A stretch of 64,000 nucleotides of DNA from Skeletonema tropicum (lineage: Eukaryota; Bacillariophyta; Thalassiosirophyceae; Thalassiosirales; Thalassiosiraceae): NCBI GenBank assembly GCA_037178625.1, contig CM074128.1, positions 5,022,001-5,086,000 on the forward strand. The letters run 5' to 3'. Position numbers and translations under genes: made by a program. Each line of letters opens with the position of its first letter. Within the stretch, counting starts at the first letter, position 1. The notes under the pieces were generated by a model that was not told the origin of the DNA, did no database searches, and saw only the letters and a program-made list of their open reading frames with translations. Below, piece after piece: positions 22,091-31,663 of the stretch.

Positions 22091-23031
22091 GCCCTGCCTT
22101 GGTCAAAGGCAAGGAATACAATACTTAGGAAGGGAGGAGAGGTTGAGTATCTGTTGAGCGGTTTGCTGATTATGATGCTGACTGTTGCAGTGAGAAATGG
22201 GCCACTGTGGGTTGGGCTTCTTCTTTAGCTACACCTACATCTACATCCAGTCAAAAGGCACAGAGGCAGAGGAGAAGCACATCCCAATCCCAATCCCATC
22301 CACTGGGATTTCATGATATCGTCATACTTCGCATGTGTCGATTGGTTTCGTTTCGGTGACGAAAGTGGTGTAAAACTTGGACTCGGACTCGGAGGAAACC
22401 CATAAGTGATGAACAGACTTTCATCCATCTCTTCATCCGAAGTAAAGTAGATATGCTGCTCCGTCAACTTCTATGGTACTTAGTTTCATGAGAGAGTAAT
22501 GTTGTGTGATTAGCGGAGAGAGTTCCGCTTCCCCTGTGTCTCTGATCTTGTTGGCAGCGTGACGTGGCCATACGAACGCTGTACACCTCTTGTAGCTTCT
22601 GTCTTATTCTGCCAACAAAAGAGTACAATACGACAAAAGAAACTATATTATGTTGCTGGAGCTGGAGTCCAGACTTGGATGTTAAACGAATTCGTACGCC
22701 TACGCATAATGTGTGTGGACTGAGGAATTCAAATTTTGTTCTGGTTCTGGTTCTGTAGAATTCGTTTCCATTAGAGCGGTATATTATATTTGCGTAGGGA
22801 ACGATAAGTAGTAGTAGGTAAGACCAAGATTTAAGAAACATTTAATATATTCATATATGTGACGTCTTTCAGGTATTCCAATCAATTCCTCGAGTCCTAC
22901 CGCGTCTTGAAATAACGAGGCTTTTACTGTGTCCACCTGCTTCGTCACTTCCTTCGTCAAACTCAAATTCTTAAGTTACAATTTAAGGATAACCCCTTTC
23001 CTCGTGGAATTTAGACAGATTAAGCGGTACT
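22091..23031. other. Intergenic, no gene seen
   Basis: This is unique sequence between the two duplicated segments. Short open frames have no recognisable domains. Confidence 0.4.
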
Positions 23032-23747
23032 CATCGAATCATGCTGGCAATAAAGAAATTAAGTATTGAAGCCACACTCACACTCATCGACCGATTCTTG
23101 ACGAAGTTACGGCCAAAAGGTCCCTCTTATCTGGTTAAGTACTAGAGTTGATGCTAGAAGTAGCAACGAGATAATAGTTGAATGTATTTGTATTTGTATA
23201 TTCTCGGTTCCAAAGCCAAAGCGAGGATAGGCACATGCGTAAAGATCTACTTAACAGTAACAGAATCAAATGCAATAGAGTAAAGCAAAATGTAATTCAA
23301 CAAAGATCTTAAACCTTTATCTACACAAAATTTACAATTCAGAATGGTTACAATGATTGTAGTCAGTAGCGCTCAAGATGTTGCGCGAATGATATAAACA
23401 TATATGTCCAACGTGGACTTGATAAGAAGGAGTCTTGCTTCGACTTCGACGTAATGTAGTCTGGAAGGTAGCTCGAAGCTCATGATGTTGGATATCAGCT
23501 GAATTAGCCGAACTGAATGATATCCAATTCATTACACTGAGAAGAAAGATTTGAGAGTATGCAATCGTGGCAGTCCTCTTCTCTTGATAACTTGCTGCAG
23601 GCGCTGCTCATTGATGAAGATCGCCGAGGCTGCAATCTGATGACGGGATGGTGACCTTGTGAAACAGTGTTCACAATGTGATTGTCATTGTTGCGGACTG
23701 CCACTGGAGCTGTAGCATAGCGAACGGCTGGCCTGATGATGCCAGCG
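23032..23747. repeat. Segmental duplication, copy B, left part
   Basis: Parallels 19737-20472 in direct orientation. It ends at the retrotransposon junction in GCCAGCG; the last five bases, CAGCG (23743-23747), are the target-site duplication. Confidence 0.85.
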
Positions 23748-24086
23748 TGACACAGGCTAATAGATGTGTAATGACAACGACGATGAATACAGTATTAATT
23801 TACGTATTTGGAGTAGTTGTGTGCTCTTCGAAGGAGAGAGCTGCTGCTAGCGGTTGAGCTTGCTCATGGAAGATGAGGGGCTCAGAGCTACAGGACAGAA
23901 TCGTACTAATTCCAAGACGTAGAACCTTAGTATCGATTCACGAGGCTGACTACTTCCACGTAGTCAGAATCCAGAGCGGCATGCGTCAGGCAGAGAGATC
24001 TCGATAAGCGATAGCTTAGCGAGCACGTATCCGTATGGTCACAGATACATACGTACCTAAAGGTAGTATGCTACTTGACTATTACA
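23748..24086 (-). repeat. 3' LTR (element sense)
   Basis: 339 bp, running from TGACACAGG to CTATTACA on the plus strand. No difference from the other LTR was seen on reading both. It should carry the element's polyadenylation region. Confidence 0.92.
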
Positions 24087-24386
24087 CTCTCCCCCGTGCT
24101 GTTCGGATTTAACAGTGGGCTCAGTGAGAGAAAAACCCTGTGGGAAAAATTACTCTCATAGAGGAGTGCGTACGGTATTTTCTTGAATACCGGTGACGTG
24201 TACGTGTAAGACTGTAAGACTGGTTTGCGACAAAAGACACGAGAAGCCAATGCTGACGTGTGTGTAAGCTTATGATAGGGTTTGATCAAATCAACTGTTG
24301 TCTAGTATGAAATAGTGTTGATGTGTTGGAATAATTCTTCTAATTTCTAGGTTATTAAAGCTGTACACTCCCCCAAGTTATTCATT

Positions 24387-27300
24387 CTAACTTGCATCGT
24401 TGGCTTCTTCTGCCTCAAAGAAGGGGGTAAGTCGTCGGATATTGATTCGTTCATTGACGGAACCACGTTGAATACGGACAGTACCATTAGTAAAGACATT
24501 TGTGACCACATACGGTCCCTCATTCTTGTCTAAAGCTTTGCGCTGCTTTTCACCATTGATCTCACTGATGATCAAGCACTTACTCCCCGGAACATAGTCG
24601 TATGGGAGACGCCTTTTGTTTTCTCTGGCGTTGTTCCTGTCCACGAGCTCTTGTCGGCGGCGACCTATCTCACTCCAGTCAGCGACGAACGGAATGTCAA
24701 ATAACATATCACGTCCAAAGATTGCTTCACCAGGAGTAGCCTTGAGCACGGTGTGGTAAGTAGACCGAATTGCCCATGCAGCATGTGTGATAAATTGGTC
24801 AATTCGGTGGCCATCGACGGTATCATCGTCGTCGAGGCCCGAGGTGCGGAGCATGTCGTTAAAGACTCCGTGAACTCGTTCTAAAATCGCATTAGCTTGC
24901 GGATTCTTACTGGTAGTCGGCTTACGTCCAATCTGATACTGTTCACACAGATCCTTCAGATGCAGTTCGAATTCAGAACCATTATCACACACCAAATACT
25001 TCGGGCGCGGATAACGACTTAACCAGCACTTATTCAAGAGGTGGGAAACTGTAGCGGAAGTTTTATCAATGATTTCTACTTCGACAGTTTTTCCTGTCCG
25101 AGGACATTTCTTCTCGATCATCCTATTAGGGAGTTCGACTATTTCGAACCATCCAGTAGCAGCGTCAATCATGGTTAAACACATGAAATCCATTTCAGTT
25201 CCATCTTTTGATTTGATTGTTGTTGGACCGATTAAATCGCAATGGAGCGTCTGCCATGGAACAACGATCGCATCCTTAGGAGGAAGTTGACCGTACTTAC
25301 GCTTGCGTGCCTTAGATTTCTGACACCTGGGACAATATTTACACAATCTACGGATTTGTGCACTCATGCCACGCCAATACATGACGGCGCCGATAGTACC
25401 TTCCATACGGTCAGTACCAGGATGTTGCAGATAGTGGTGATACCACATAAGAACTTTAGATTGCAGCTTCTCAGGGATGATGAGCTTCGGACGAGCCGAA
25501 GGTCTGTCCTTTCGAACCAAGACAACAGTGTCGTCTATGATCATCTTCTGATTACGACTGTCGGCACCAGGCCGTTCGAAAATGTGCTTCATCTTTGGAT
25601 CTTCCCGTTGGGCATCTGCTATCTCCTTGACGGTGACTGGGTAAATTTCCTCATCATCGGCTGCTGAATTTGCAAACACATGTGACATGCAATCCTTTGG
25701 CTCTATCACATCTTCTCTATCCAGAACACACTCATCATCGTTTTGATAATGAGAGAAGAGAGAGACCAGCTTATTCCACTTGCGGTGAGAATATTCTGAC
25801 CTGAAGTTCCCTTTGCTGTCGAGTTCGTCTTCTGGATGAGGGTTGATTTTTGGGCAATAATCTAATCGACTAATGGCATCAGCAACGGTATTATCAACAC
25901 CCTTGATGTACCTAATGTCGGCTCCATACTCATTGAGGAGTAGATTCCATCTCTGCACTCTGTCAGAGGTGCTGCCTAAGCTATCTCGAACGAGATTCTG
26001 ATGATCTGTATAAATCACCAGCTTCTGTCCAAGCAGCATACCTTTGAATTCTTTCAAGAGTTCGACGATAGAAAGCAATTCAAGTTCCGTCACAGTGTAC
26101 TTCATTTGCGCGGCAGTTAACTTCCGGCTGAAAAAGGCAATGGGACGGTTATTTTGCGTAATCACTCCCCCAAGCTGGCGAGTTGAAGCATCAGTAAAGA
26201 TAGTGAACTCTTCACCGAAGTTCGGGTAGGCCAGGATAACATCTCGGGCGATTACCTTCTTGATTTCGTCAAAAGCATCCTGATGAACCTGCTCCCACCG
26301 CCACGGCGGCTTCTTTTTGGTAGAGCGTTTAGTGGTTCCACATTCTCCAACTAGATCAGTGAGTGGAGCGAGGAGCTGTGTTCTTGACACCCACAGGTCA
26401 CGGTAATACTGAATAATACCGAGGCAACGTCGAAGATCTTTCACGTTACGAGGTGGTTTGAGAGCAAGGATAGCGGCGACTTTGGAATGTTGTGGTGCAA
26501 TTCCTTGTTTGGTGAGATGATACCCAAGGTAATCAATCTCTACGGCTGCGAATTTACTTTTGGCTGCGTTGACTTGCAGACCAGCGTCGCTTAATTTTTG
26601 TAATACCACGTCGAGTTTCTCCAGGTGGTCTTCAAAGGTTCCTTTGGATAGGCAGAGCAAATCATCAATGTAAGCCTGCACGTAGTCCAACTCAGCAAAG
26701 AGTGAACTCATTTTACGTTGCTGGAAGATGTCCGGGCTACAAGCAACTCCCATTGGAAGTCTTTTGTACCTGTAAATTCCCCAAGGAAATACAATGGCGC
26801 AAATCTTCATCGTCTCGAGATCAAGCTTCAAATGGTAATATCCCATATTGAGATCAATCGCTGAGGCAAAAGTAAAGCCTTCCATCTGTTGCAACATACC
26901 CGATACCTTAGGAAGCGGGAAGGGGCGTCGCACTAGCGCTTTGTTAAGCTGGCGGAAGTCGGAGAGGAAGCGGACTGTGCCGTCTGACTTAGGAATAATA
27001 AAAGATGGACTGAGCCAGTCTGCTTGTTGCACCTGCTCCAGAACTCCTATATCAATTAAGCGTTGAAGTTCTTTCATAATTGTTGCTTTGTGTATCTGTG
27101 GGACATCAAACGGTCTACCACGGAACGGTTTCACATCTGGCTTAAGCTCAAAATGGACTTCCTCACCTTTCCATTCACCGAGAGATCCGCTAAACATCTT
27201 CTCATGTTTCTTGAGTAAGTTGAGTAGTTGAAGTCTCTGCATTCTGGAGAGATGAGAGCAATTTTCATCGACGATCTTTTCTAGATCGGCGGCTTCATAC

Positions 27301-28007
27301 TTGGCATCCAAAATCTTGACGGCTCTGTCAGTCTCCTCTTTAGTTGACTGAGGCTCTAGGGCTTCATTATAGATGTTCATCAAGACGTTTTCATCTTTGA
27401 ATTCGTCCTTGTTTTTCATAGGACGGGAGATGCCATCAATTTCAAGGACTTTCTCTTTGAAATGCATAGTAACTCCCCAAGCATGAAGGGTTTTAACACC
27501 AATAATGGCGTCGTATTGAACGCTCCTCCTGTTGTGGATGCGTCTGATGTCAGCAGTACAAGACATAATCTTACTTTGAGAATACTCCGGAAGCAAGAAA
27601 GATAGTTCTGCGACTTCACCTGTGTTGAACTGGCCATTGGACGTAGTCCACACATTTGGATGAGCTAGAGGTATAGGGTCAAAAGCCTTTACTTCTTCAT
27701 CGGGCAGAAAGATGATGTCATCATCTGCACCGGAGTCAAGTAATAAAACCAAGGGGCGTGAGTTACGGTTTCCCTTCTTGGTCAGGGACGCTGCGACAAC
27801 AACAGTCTTAAGTCCATTTCCCCTGATTACTTTTTGACGAAGCGATGCATGCATGTCTTTTACACCGCTCCAATCGGGTATGACACCTTTAATCGGCGAA
27901 TGGTCAAGGTTATACAAATCGAAATCGATAGTATTAGGTTTCCTTCGTTTAACTGAACGTTCATAAGAATCAGATTCATTATTTACTTTTAAGTTACTAT
28001 TTTCCAT
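24387..28007 (-). CDS. pol: Pol polyprotein of Ty3/gypsy element
   Basis: 1206 residues, intact. The aspartic protease site is LLLDSGADDD (Asp91). Reverse transcriptase shows SDFRQLNKALVRRPFPLP and the catalytic AYIDDLLC near residue 447. RNase H has FTDAS (about 603), TELELLSIVELL and YTDHQNL. Integrase has an HHCC zinc-binding region (QHPGTDR, CKYCPRC near 862-895), catalytic Asp in LHCDLIGP (922) and CDNGSEF (1007), and Glu in AILERVHG (about 1040). A GPYVV module (about 1162) follows. No chromodomain is visible. The frame is the same as gag, separated by one TGA and eight codons, so pol could be made by stop readthrough or by re-initiation at its own ATG. Confidence 0.95.
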   Translation of the reverse strand: MENSNLKVNNESDSYERSVKRRKPNTIDFDLYNLDHSPIKGVIPDWSGVKDMHASLRQKVIRGNGLKTVVVAASLTKKGNRNSRPLVLLLDSGADDDIIFLPDEEVKAFDPIPLAHPNVWTTSNGQFNTGEVAELSFLLPEYSQSKIMSCTADIRRIHNRRSVQYDAIIGVKTLHAWGVTMHFKEKVLEIDGISRPMKNKDEFKDENVLMNIYNEALEPQSTKEETDRAVKILDAKYEAADLEKIVDENCSHLSRMQRLQLLNLLKKHEKMFSGSLGEWKGEEVHFELKPDVKPFRGRPFDVPQIHKATIMKELQRLIDIGVLEQVQQADWLSPSFIIPKSDGTVRFLSDFRQLNKALVRRPFPLPKVSGMLQQMEGFTFASAIDLNMGYYHLKLDLETMKICAIVFPWGIYRYKRLPMGVACSPDIFQQRKMSSLFAELDYVQAYIDDLLCLSKGTFEDHLEKLDVVLQKLSDAGLQVNAAKSKFAAVEIDYLGYHLTKQGIAPQHSKVAAILALKPPRNVKDLRRCLGIIQYYRDLWVSRTQLLAPLTDLVGECGTTKRSTKKKPPWRWEQVHQDAFDEIKKVIARDVILAYPNFGEEFTIFTDASTRQLGGVITQNNRPIAFFSRKLTAAQMKYTVTELELLSIVELLKEFKGMLLGQKLVIYTDHQNLVRDSLGSTSDRVQRWNLLLNEYGADIRYIKGVDNTVADAISRLDYCPKINPHPEDELDSKGNFRSEYSHRKWNKLVSLFSHYQNDDECVLDREDVIEPKDCMSHVFANSAADDEEIYPVTVKEIADAQREDPKMKHIFERPGADSRNQKMIIDDTVVLVRKDRPSARPKLIIPEKLQSKVLMWYHHYLQHPGTDRMEGTIGAVMYWRGMSAQIRRLCKYCPRCQKSKARKRKYGQLPPKDAIVVPWQTLHCDLIGPTTIKSKDGTEMDFMCLTMIDAATGWFEIVELPNRMIEKKCPRTGKTVEVEIIDKTSATVSHLLNKCWLSRYPRPKYLVCDNGSEFELHLKDLCEQYQIGRKPTTSKNPQANAILERVHGVFNDMLRTSGLDDDDTVDGHRIDQFITHAAWAIRSTYHTVLKATPGEAIFGRDMLFDIPFVADWSEIGRRRQELVDRNNARENKRRLPYDYVPGSKCLIISEINGEKQRKALDKNEGPYVVTNVFTNGTVRIQRGSVNERINIRRLTPFFEAEEANDAS

Positions 28008-28028
28008 TCGAGTGTCGGACCCAATGAT

Positions 28029-29681
28029 TCAATAGTCATCTCGACGGCGATAGCTACGGCTGCGTCGATGGTATTCAGGACTACGAGAGCGAGACCTAGA
28101 GCGAGAACGAGAGCGCTCACGTCGGTCATGCCTGTAATGATCACAATCACCACCACCAGAACGCATGTCTCTGAGTGCGGCTGCAATTTCGCTTTTGATG
28201 AGGTCCTTCACAGATCCTTCTTCTTTTTCGTGATCGCGTAGTTGACGGTTTTCACCATCACGCCTCTTCTTTTGACCATTGACTTCGTAGTTGCGGCATT
28301 GAATCGTAGGATGGGTAAACCAAGCTTTGACTCCATTCTTCTGACAGTTGCCACACCCACCGTCTTTGGGATTTTCAGGCGTAGGTTTAGTACTTGGATT
28401 GCCACCACCACCACCTCCACCGCCACCTCCACCATTCTTCTTCTGGTTTCTAGGGTTGGGGTTGGAAGCTCCGTTCTTGGTAGACTTATCCTTTTCATTT
28501 GAAGCGCGTTGGGTCTTCTGCTGAACCAAGATGGCGTCAATGCGAGCGACCAAAGGCTCCAGCTCTGTTTCAAGTAGACGAGTTGGAGACGTCACTCGAA
28601 GAGAATCCCTAACCTCTCTGGGCATGCTGGCCAAGACAATCTTGCACAGCTCCACTTCGTTGTAGGGAACGTTGGCACGTGGAATACTAGCGTTGTCCGC
28701 GTACTGTTCATCATCTTTGTAGGTGGTAAGGAGACGTAGATATTGATTGATTGCTGTGATCATCCCTACCCACTGCTTGCATGTGAATGCACGATGGAAT
28801 TTAATGTTGGATTCCAAGTAGCTTCTGGTTGCTTCCGCGAGGCCGTAACCATGTTGCTCGACTAACAATAAATTAGCGCACTTGAGAATATCCTTAAGAG
28901 TTTTCAAACGAGGCCCTGTTTCTGTTTGAGTGCAGAGCATCGCTTTACGACACATCAAGTAGTCTGATGTTTCGTCTTTGTCATCGAAGACCGTCCCTGT
29001 GTAAGACATCAGAGGGATCATTATTTTGGAAGAGTCCATGGCGTCCTTGCAAAATGCATGGTTGACTGCCCTCCACTTCGTCACTTGGTGCGGCGCACCC
29101 TGATTGAAGTAGTTGTCCATGATGACAGCGAATTTCTTATCGAGATGACCCATGAGCTTTCCAAGCATACCTCCTGCACGATCTGCATTATCGTTCAGAG
29201 AGTTCACATGATGGGTGATTTGCTTTTTATGCTGCGATAGTGTCTTTTTCAATTCGTCGATGTCCTTCTTAGCGAGAGGATCACCGGTGATACCGTTGAA
29301 TTTGTTTGCGATGTCGGCTTCTAGCTCGGACGCTTTTTGTTGATTGAAGATGAGTTGAGTCATGAGCTTCTTCTCGTGGTCGTCCCAACCAAGCTCGAAG
29401 ATTAGACTTTCATATTCGATGAGTTTGAGTACCATGTAGGTGTGTTGTCCAACATTATGTGGAAGGGAATAGTACGTTACCGTAGTTTTGGCATGATTAG
29501 TTGATCCGCCATCGATAGTCCATTTCCGACCATTGGCAATCTTGGCAACTGGAAAGATGGGAAAGACGACTTTGTCTTTATCCTCGATGTATCCACGAGT
29601 TACCTGAGATTCTTTTGGCCGTTTGTCCTCGGTGAGAGTGTTGTAGGCCAAGTAAATCGATGCTAATTCATTTTGCGACAT
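28029..29681 (-). CDS. gag: Gag-like capsid/nucleocapsid protein of the same element
   Basis: 550 residues with an ATG start; the first protein of the element. The N-terminal 400 residues are mostly helical, with Asp/Lys-rich linkers. A run of about eleven Gly precedes a zinc-knuckle-like motif, CGNC then ten residues, His, four residues, Cys (about residue 444). This is wider than the canonical CCHC spacing. The C-terminus is an Arg/Ser-repeat tail (SRSRSRSRSRS near 530), a nucleic-acid-binding or splicing-factor-like feature. The protein ends DDY followed by TGA. It should package the element RNA in virus-like particles. Confidence 0.85.
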   Translation of the reverse strand: MSQNELASIYLAYNTLTEDKRPKESQVTRGYIEDKDKVVFPIFPVAKIANGRKWTIDGGSTNHAKTTVTYYSLPHNVGQHTYMVLKLIEYESLIFELGWDDHEKKLMTQLIFNQQKASELEADIANKFNGITGDPLAKKDIDELKKTLSQHKKQITHHVNSLNDNADRAGGMLGKLMGHLDKKFAVIMDNYFNQGAPHQVTKWRAVNHAFCKDAMDSSKIMIPLMSYTGTVFDDKDETSDYLMCRKAMLCTQTETGPRLKTLKDILKCANLLLVEQHGYGLAEATRSYLESNIKFHRAFTCKQWVGMITAINQYLRLLTTYKDDEQYADNASIPRANVPYNEVELCKIVLASMPREVRDSLRVTSPTRLLETELEPLVARIDAILVQQKTQRASNEKDKSTKNGASNPNPRNQKKNGGGGGGGGGGGNPSTKPTPENPKDGGCGNCQKNGVKAWFTHPTIQCRNYEVNGQKKRRDGENRQLRDHEKEEGSVKDLIKSEIAAALRDMRSGGGDCDHYRHDRRERSRSRSRSRSRSPEYHRRSRSYRRRDDY

Positions 29682-29795
29682 GATAATGATCAGTCCTTCT
29701 GGTATTTCACCAGGATGGAAAATTCTTCTCGTTTCGAGGTATCTGGTAGCTTTCTGCGGTGCTTGTCGACGAGAGCACTTGTTATTTTAAAATAA

Positions 29796-30134
29796 TGACA
29801 CAGGCTAATAGATGTGTAATGACAACGACGATGAATACAGTATTAATTTACGTATTTGGAGTAGTTGTGTGCTCTTCGAAGGAGAGAGCTGCTGCTAGCG
29901 GTTGAGCTTGCTCATGGAAGATGAGGGGCTCAGAGCTACAGGACAGAATCGTACTAATTCCAAGACGTAGAACCTTAGTATCGATTCACGAGGCTGACTA
30001 CTTCCACGTAGTCAGAATCCAGAGCGGCATGCGTCAGGCAGAGAGATCTCGATAAGCGATAGCTTAGCGAGCACGTATCCGTATGGTCACAGATACATAC
30101 GTACCTAAAGGTAGTATGCTACTTGACTATTACA
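29796..30134 (-). repeat. 5' LTR (element sense)
   Basis: 339 bp, matching 23748-24086 by eye. In element sense it should contain the promoter and transcription start. Its right edge abuts the target duplication CAGCG (30135-30139). Confidence 0.92.
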
Positions 30135-30498
30135 CAGCGCCAGGCGCGGTCAGGAAGAATTCTTGCTCGTCGCCAATGCTTGATGACGCAAAAGATTCAT
30201 CACCTGTCGTGGGAGTGGGGCTCGGCCTATCCGATGCCAACGATGAGAAGGTCGACGTTGACAAAGTTGACGATTGATGTTGATGCGATGATAGGGATAA
30301 TAGAGGTGCCGGGCGTCTCTGAATCTGAAGAGCCGATGTGGGCTGTTGATCTGATGATGAGCAGGTCACTGTCATTCCTGCCGATGCCGTTGAAGGCAGG
30401 TTGGCGAAGTTTGCATTAGGTCTCGGTCTCGGTGGAGGAGGGCATGTCAACTGGACTCCCTCGCTCTTGTTGTTACTGGTCTTTGGCGTGTGAAACAT
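30135..30498 (-). pseudogene. Copy B of the Ser/Pro-rich gene, cut by the retrotransposon
   Basis: From ATG 30498 the protein follows the 20842 gene (MFHTPKTSNNKSEG, CPPPPRPRP) for about 120 residues to FFLTAPGA. The reading then runs into the LTR. Its 3' part remains on the other side of the element at 23332-23747. This is a clean insertional knockout. Confidence 0.75.
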
Positions 30499-31270
30499 TC
30501 TCGTCTTGTTATCGATGTAGATGTAGTGCAAAGTTTGGAGGGGATGCTACTCAATTTGAGTTGTTAGTTGTTTTGTTTTTTATGGATGTTCATGCTCTTG
30601 CTTCTTTGATCTTCATCTTGCGATCTGCAGGTGCAGCTTGTGTGAAGTAGGAGTAGAGTGAAAAGTATGTCTCCACTGTGTTGTTCCTTGTTCATCGGTC
30701 ATCGGCGGCGGGAAAAACATAAGTTGCGGTAGTGGTACAGAATGGGTCATTGAAGCAGAGAAGCTGGTCCGCTAAAAGCACTACAATACAAATTCCAATA
30801 CCAATAAGGGACATTTCATAAGAGCAGCTGGCTTGTTCCATCCTCTTCAGTCTTCAGCAAAAAATGATTTTAATGTGTACATATGTATTTATGTGGGCCT
30901 TCGTTCAGGTTATTTCTGTGTGATGAGGTAAACTAATACTCCTATGTAAATGTAACAGAACTGGTATTGTATAAACTAATGTAAATATGTGCATGTTTGA
31001 AGCAAAGAAGATTGTAAGCAAAAAGCACTACTAACTCCTATGAAGGACATTTCATAAGAGCAGCTGGCTTGTTCCTCTTCGGGGAAATGATTCATTTCTC
31101 GCACTGTGGATGGTTTTATGTGGCACTTGGCAGGCCCGCCAAGATACTCCTATGCGTGTCTTTTGAATGTTCAGATGATGGAGAATTACTAATTCCTCTA
31201 GGAGTATTTATGTGTATTGTTCTCAGTAGTACTACTCAAAGAAGATGGATAGATTATTTGAGTTGCTACT
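30140..31270. repeat. Segmental duplication, copy B, right part
   Basis: Parallels 20473-22055 of copy A in direct orientation, with several small deletions, and crosses the position of the assembly gap without interruption. It ends just before the palindromic element at 31293. Confidence 0.8.
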
Positions 31271-31292
31271 TCCTCCTTCGACACTAGAGCGT

Positions 31293-31663
31293 GCTGATCA
31301 TATGCGAAAGTCGTACCACTGTCTAGTGGCTCAGTGGTACGACTTTCGCATATGAACAGCAAAAGTACATCAACGAGCTCGCAGGTTCGGTTCCCAACCT
31401 CGGAAAGTGTTTATCCAGTGGCACTTCGCGCCAGATGCGCGACCGAGCGCACGCACAGATTGCGTGTTGAATAGAAGCGTTCCACAAGTCGCTAGCGTTT
31501 AGGGCCAAACAGCCCGGAAGTACTCAAAGCGTGCGTACTACCAGCCAGAAGCATGAGTAGTGCCTGCTCCTTGATGTACTTTTGCTGATCATATGCGAAA
31601 GTCGTACCACTGAGCCACTAGACGTCTAGTGGCTCAGTGGTACGACTTTCGCATATGAACAGC
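31293..31663. repeat. tRNA-like element with nested palindromes
   Basis: A 40-base unit (31321-31360, GTCTAGTGGCTCAGTGGTAC onward) is preceded by a 28-base inverted copy. Together with AAAAGTACATCAA it forms one end of a 263-bp segment whose other end is the inverted copy at 31571-31623. A further direct copy follows at 31624-31663. Bases 31584-31663 form an 80-bp palindrome with one mismatched pair. The unit contains a tRNA-type A box (TGGCTCAGTGG), and a B-box-like GGTTCGGTTCC lies about 50 bases downstream (31383-31393). I infer a tRNA-derived SINE or fold-back element with inverted, head-to-head ends. No full tRNA cloverleaf can be drawn. Confidence 0.65.

Larger units (their letters stand above)
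23748..30134 (-). mobile_element. Complete Ty3/gypsy LTR retrotransposon, recent insertion
   Basis: 6387 bp, transcribed on the minus strand. The two 339-bp LTRs look identical by eye and have TG...CA ends. The flanking 5-bp target duplication is CAGCG (23743-23747 and 30135-30139), and the uninterrupted target is preserved in copy A near 20470. Gag (28029-29681) and pol (24387-28007) are both intact. Pol order is protease, reverse transcriptase, RNase H, integrase, which defines Ty3/gypsy. A purine tract (GGGGGAGAG in element sense) lies just inside the 3' LTR at 24087-24095. Next to the 5' LTR, the usual place of a tRNA primer site is taken by the palindrome TTATTTTAAAATAA. Intact frames and matching LTRs indicate a young, possibly active copy. 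Confidence 0.93.

Noticed and set aside
31321..31400. A functional tRNA gene
   Set aside because: A- and B-box-like motifs are present, but acceptor and T stems do not pair, and the unit is repeated as palindromes.
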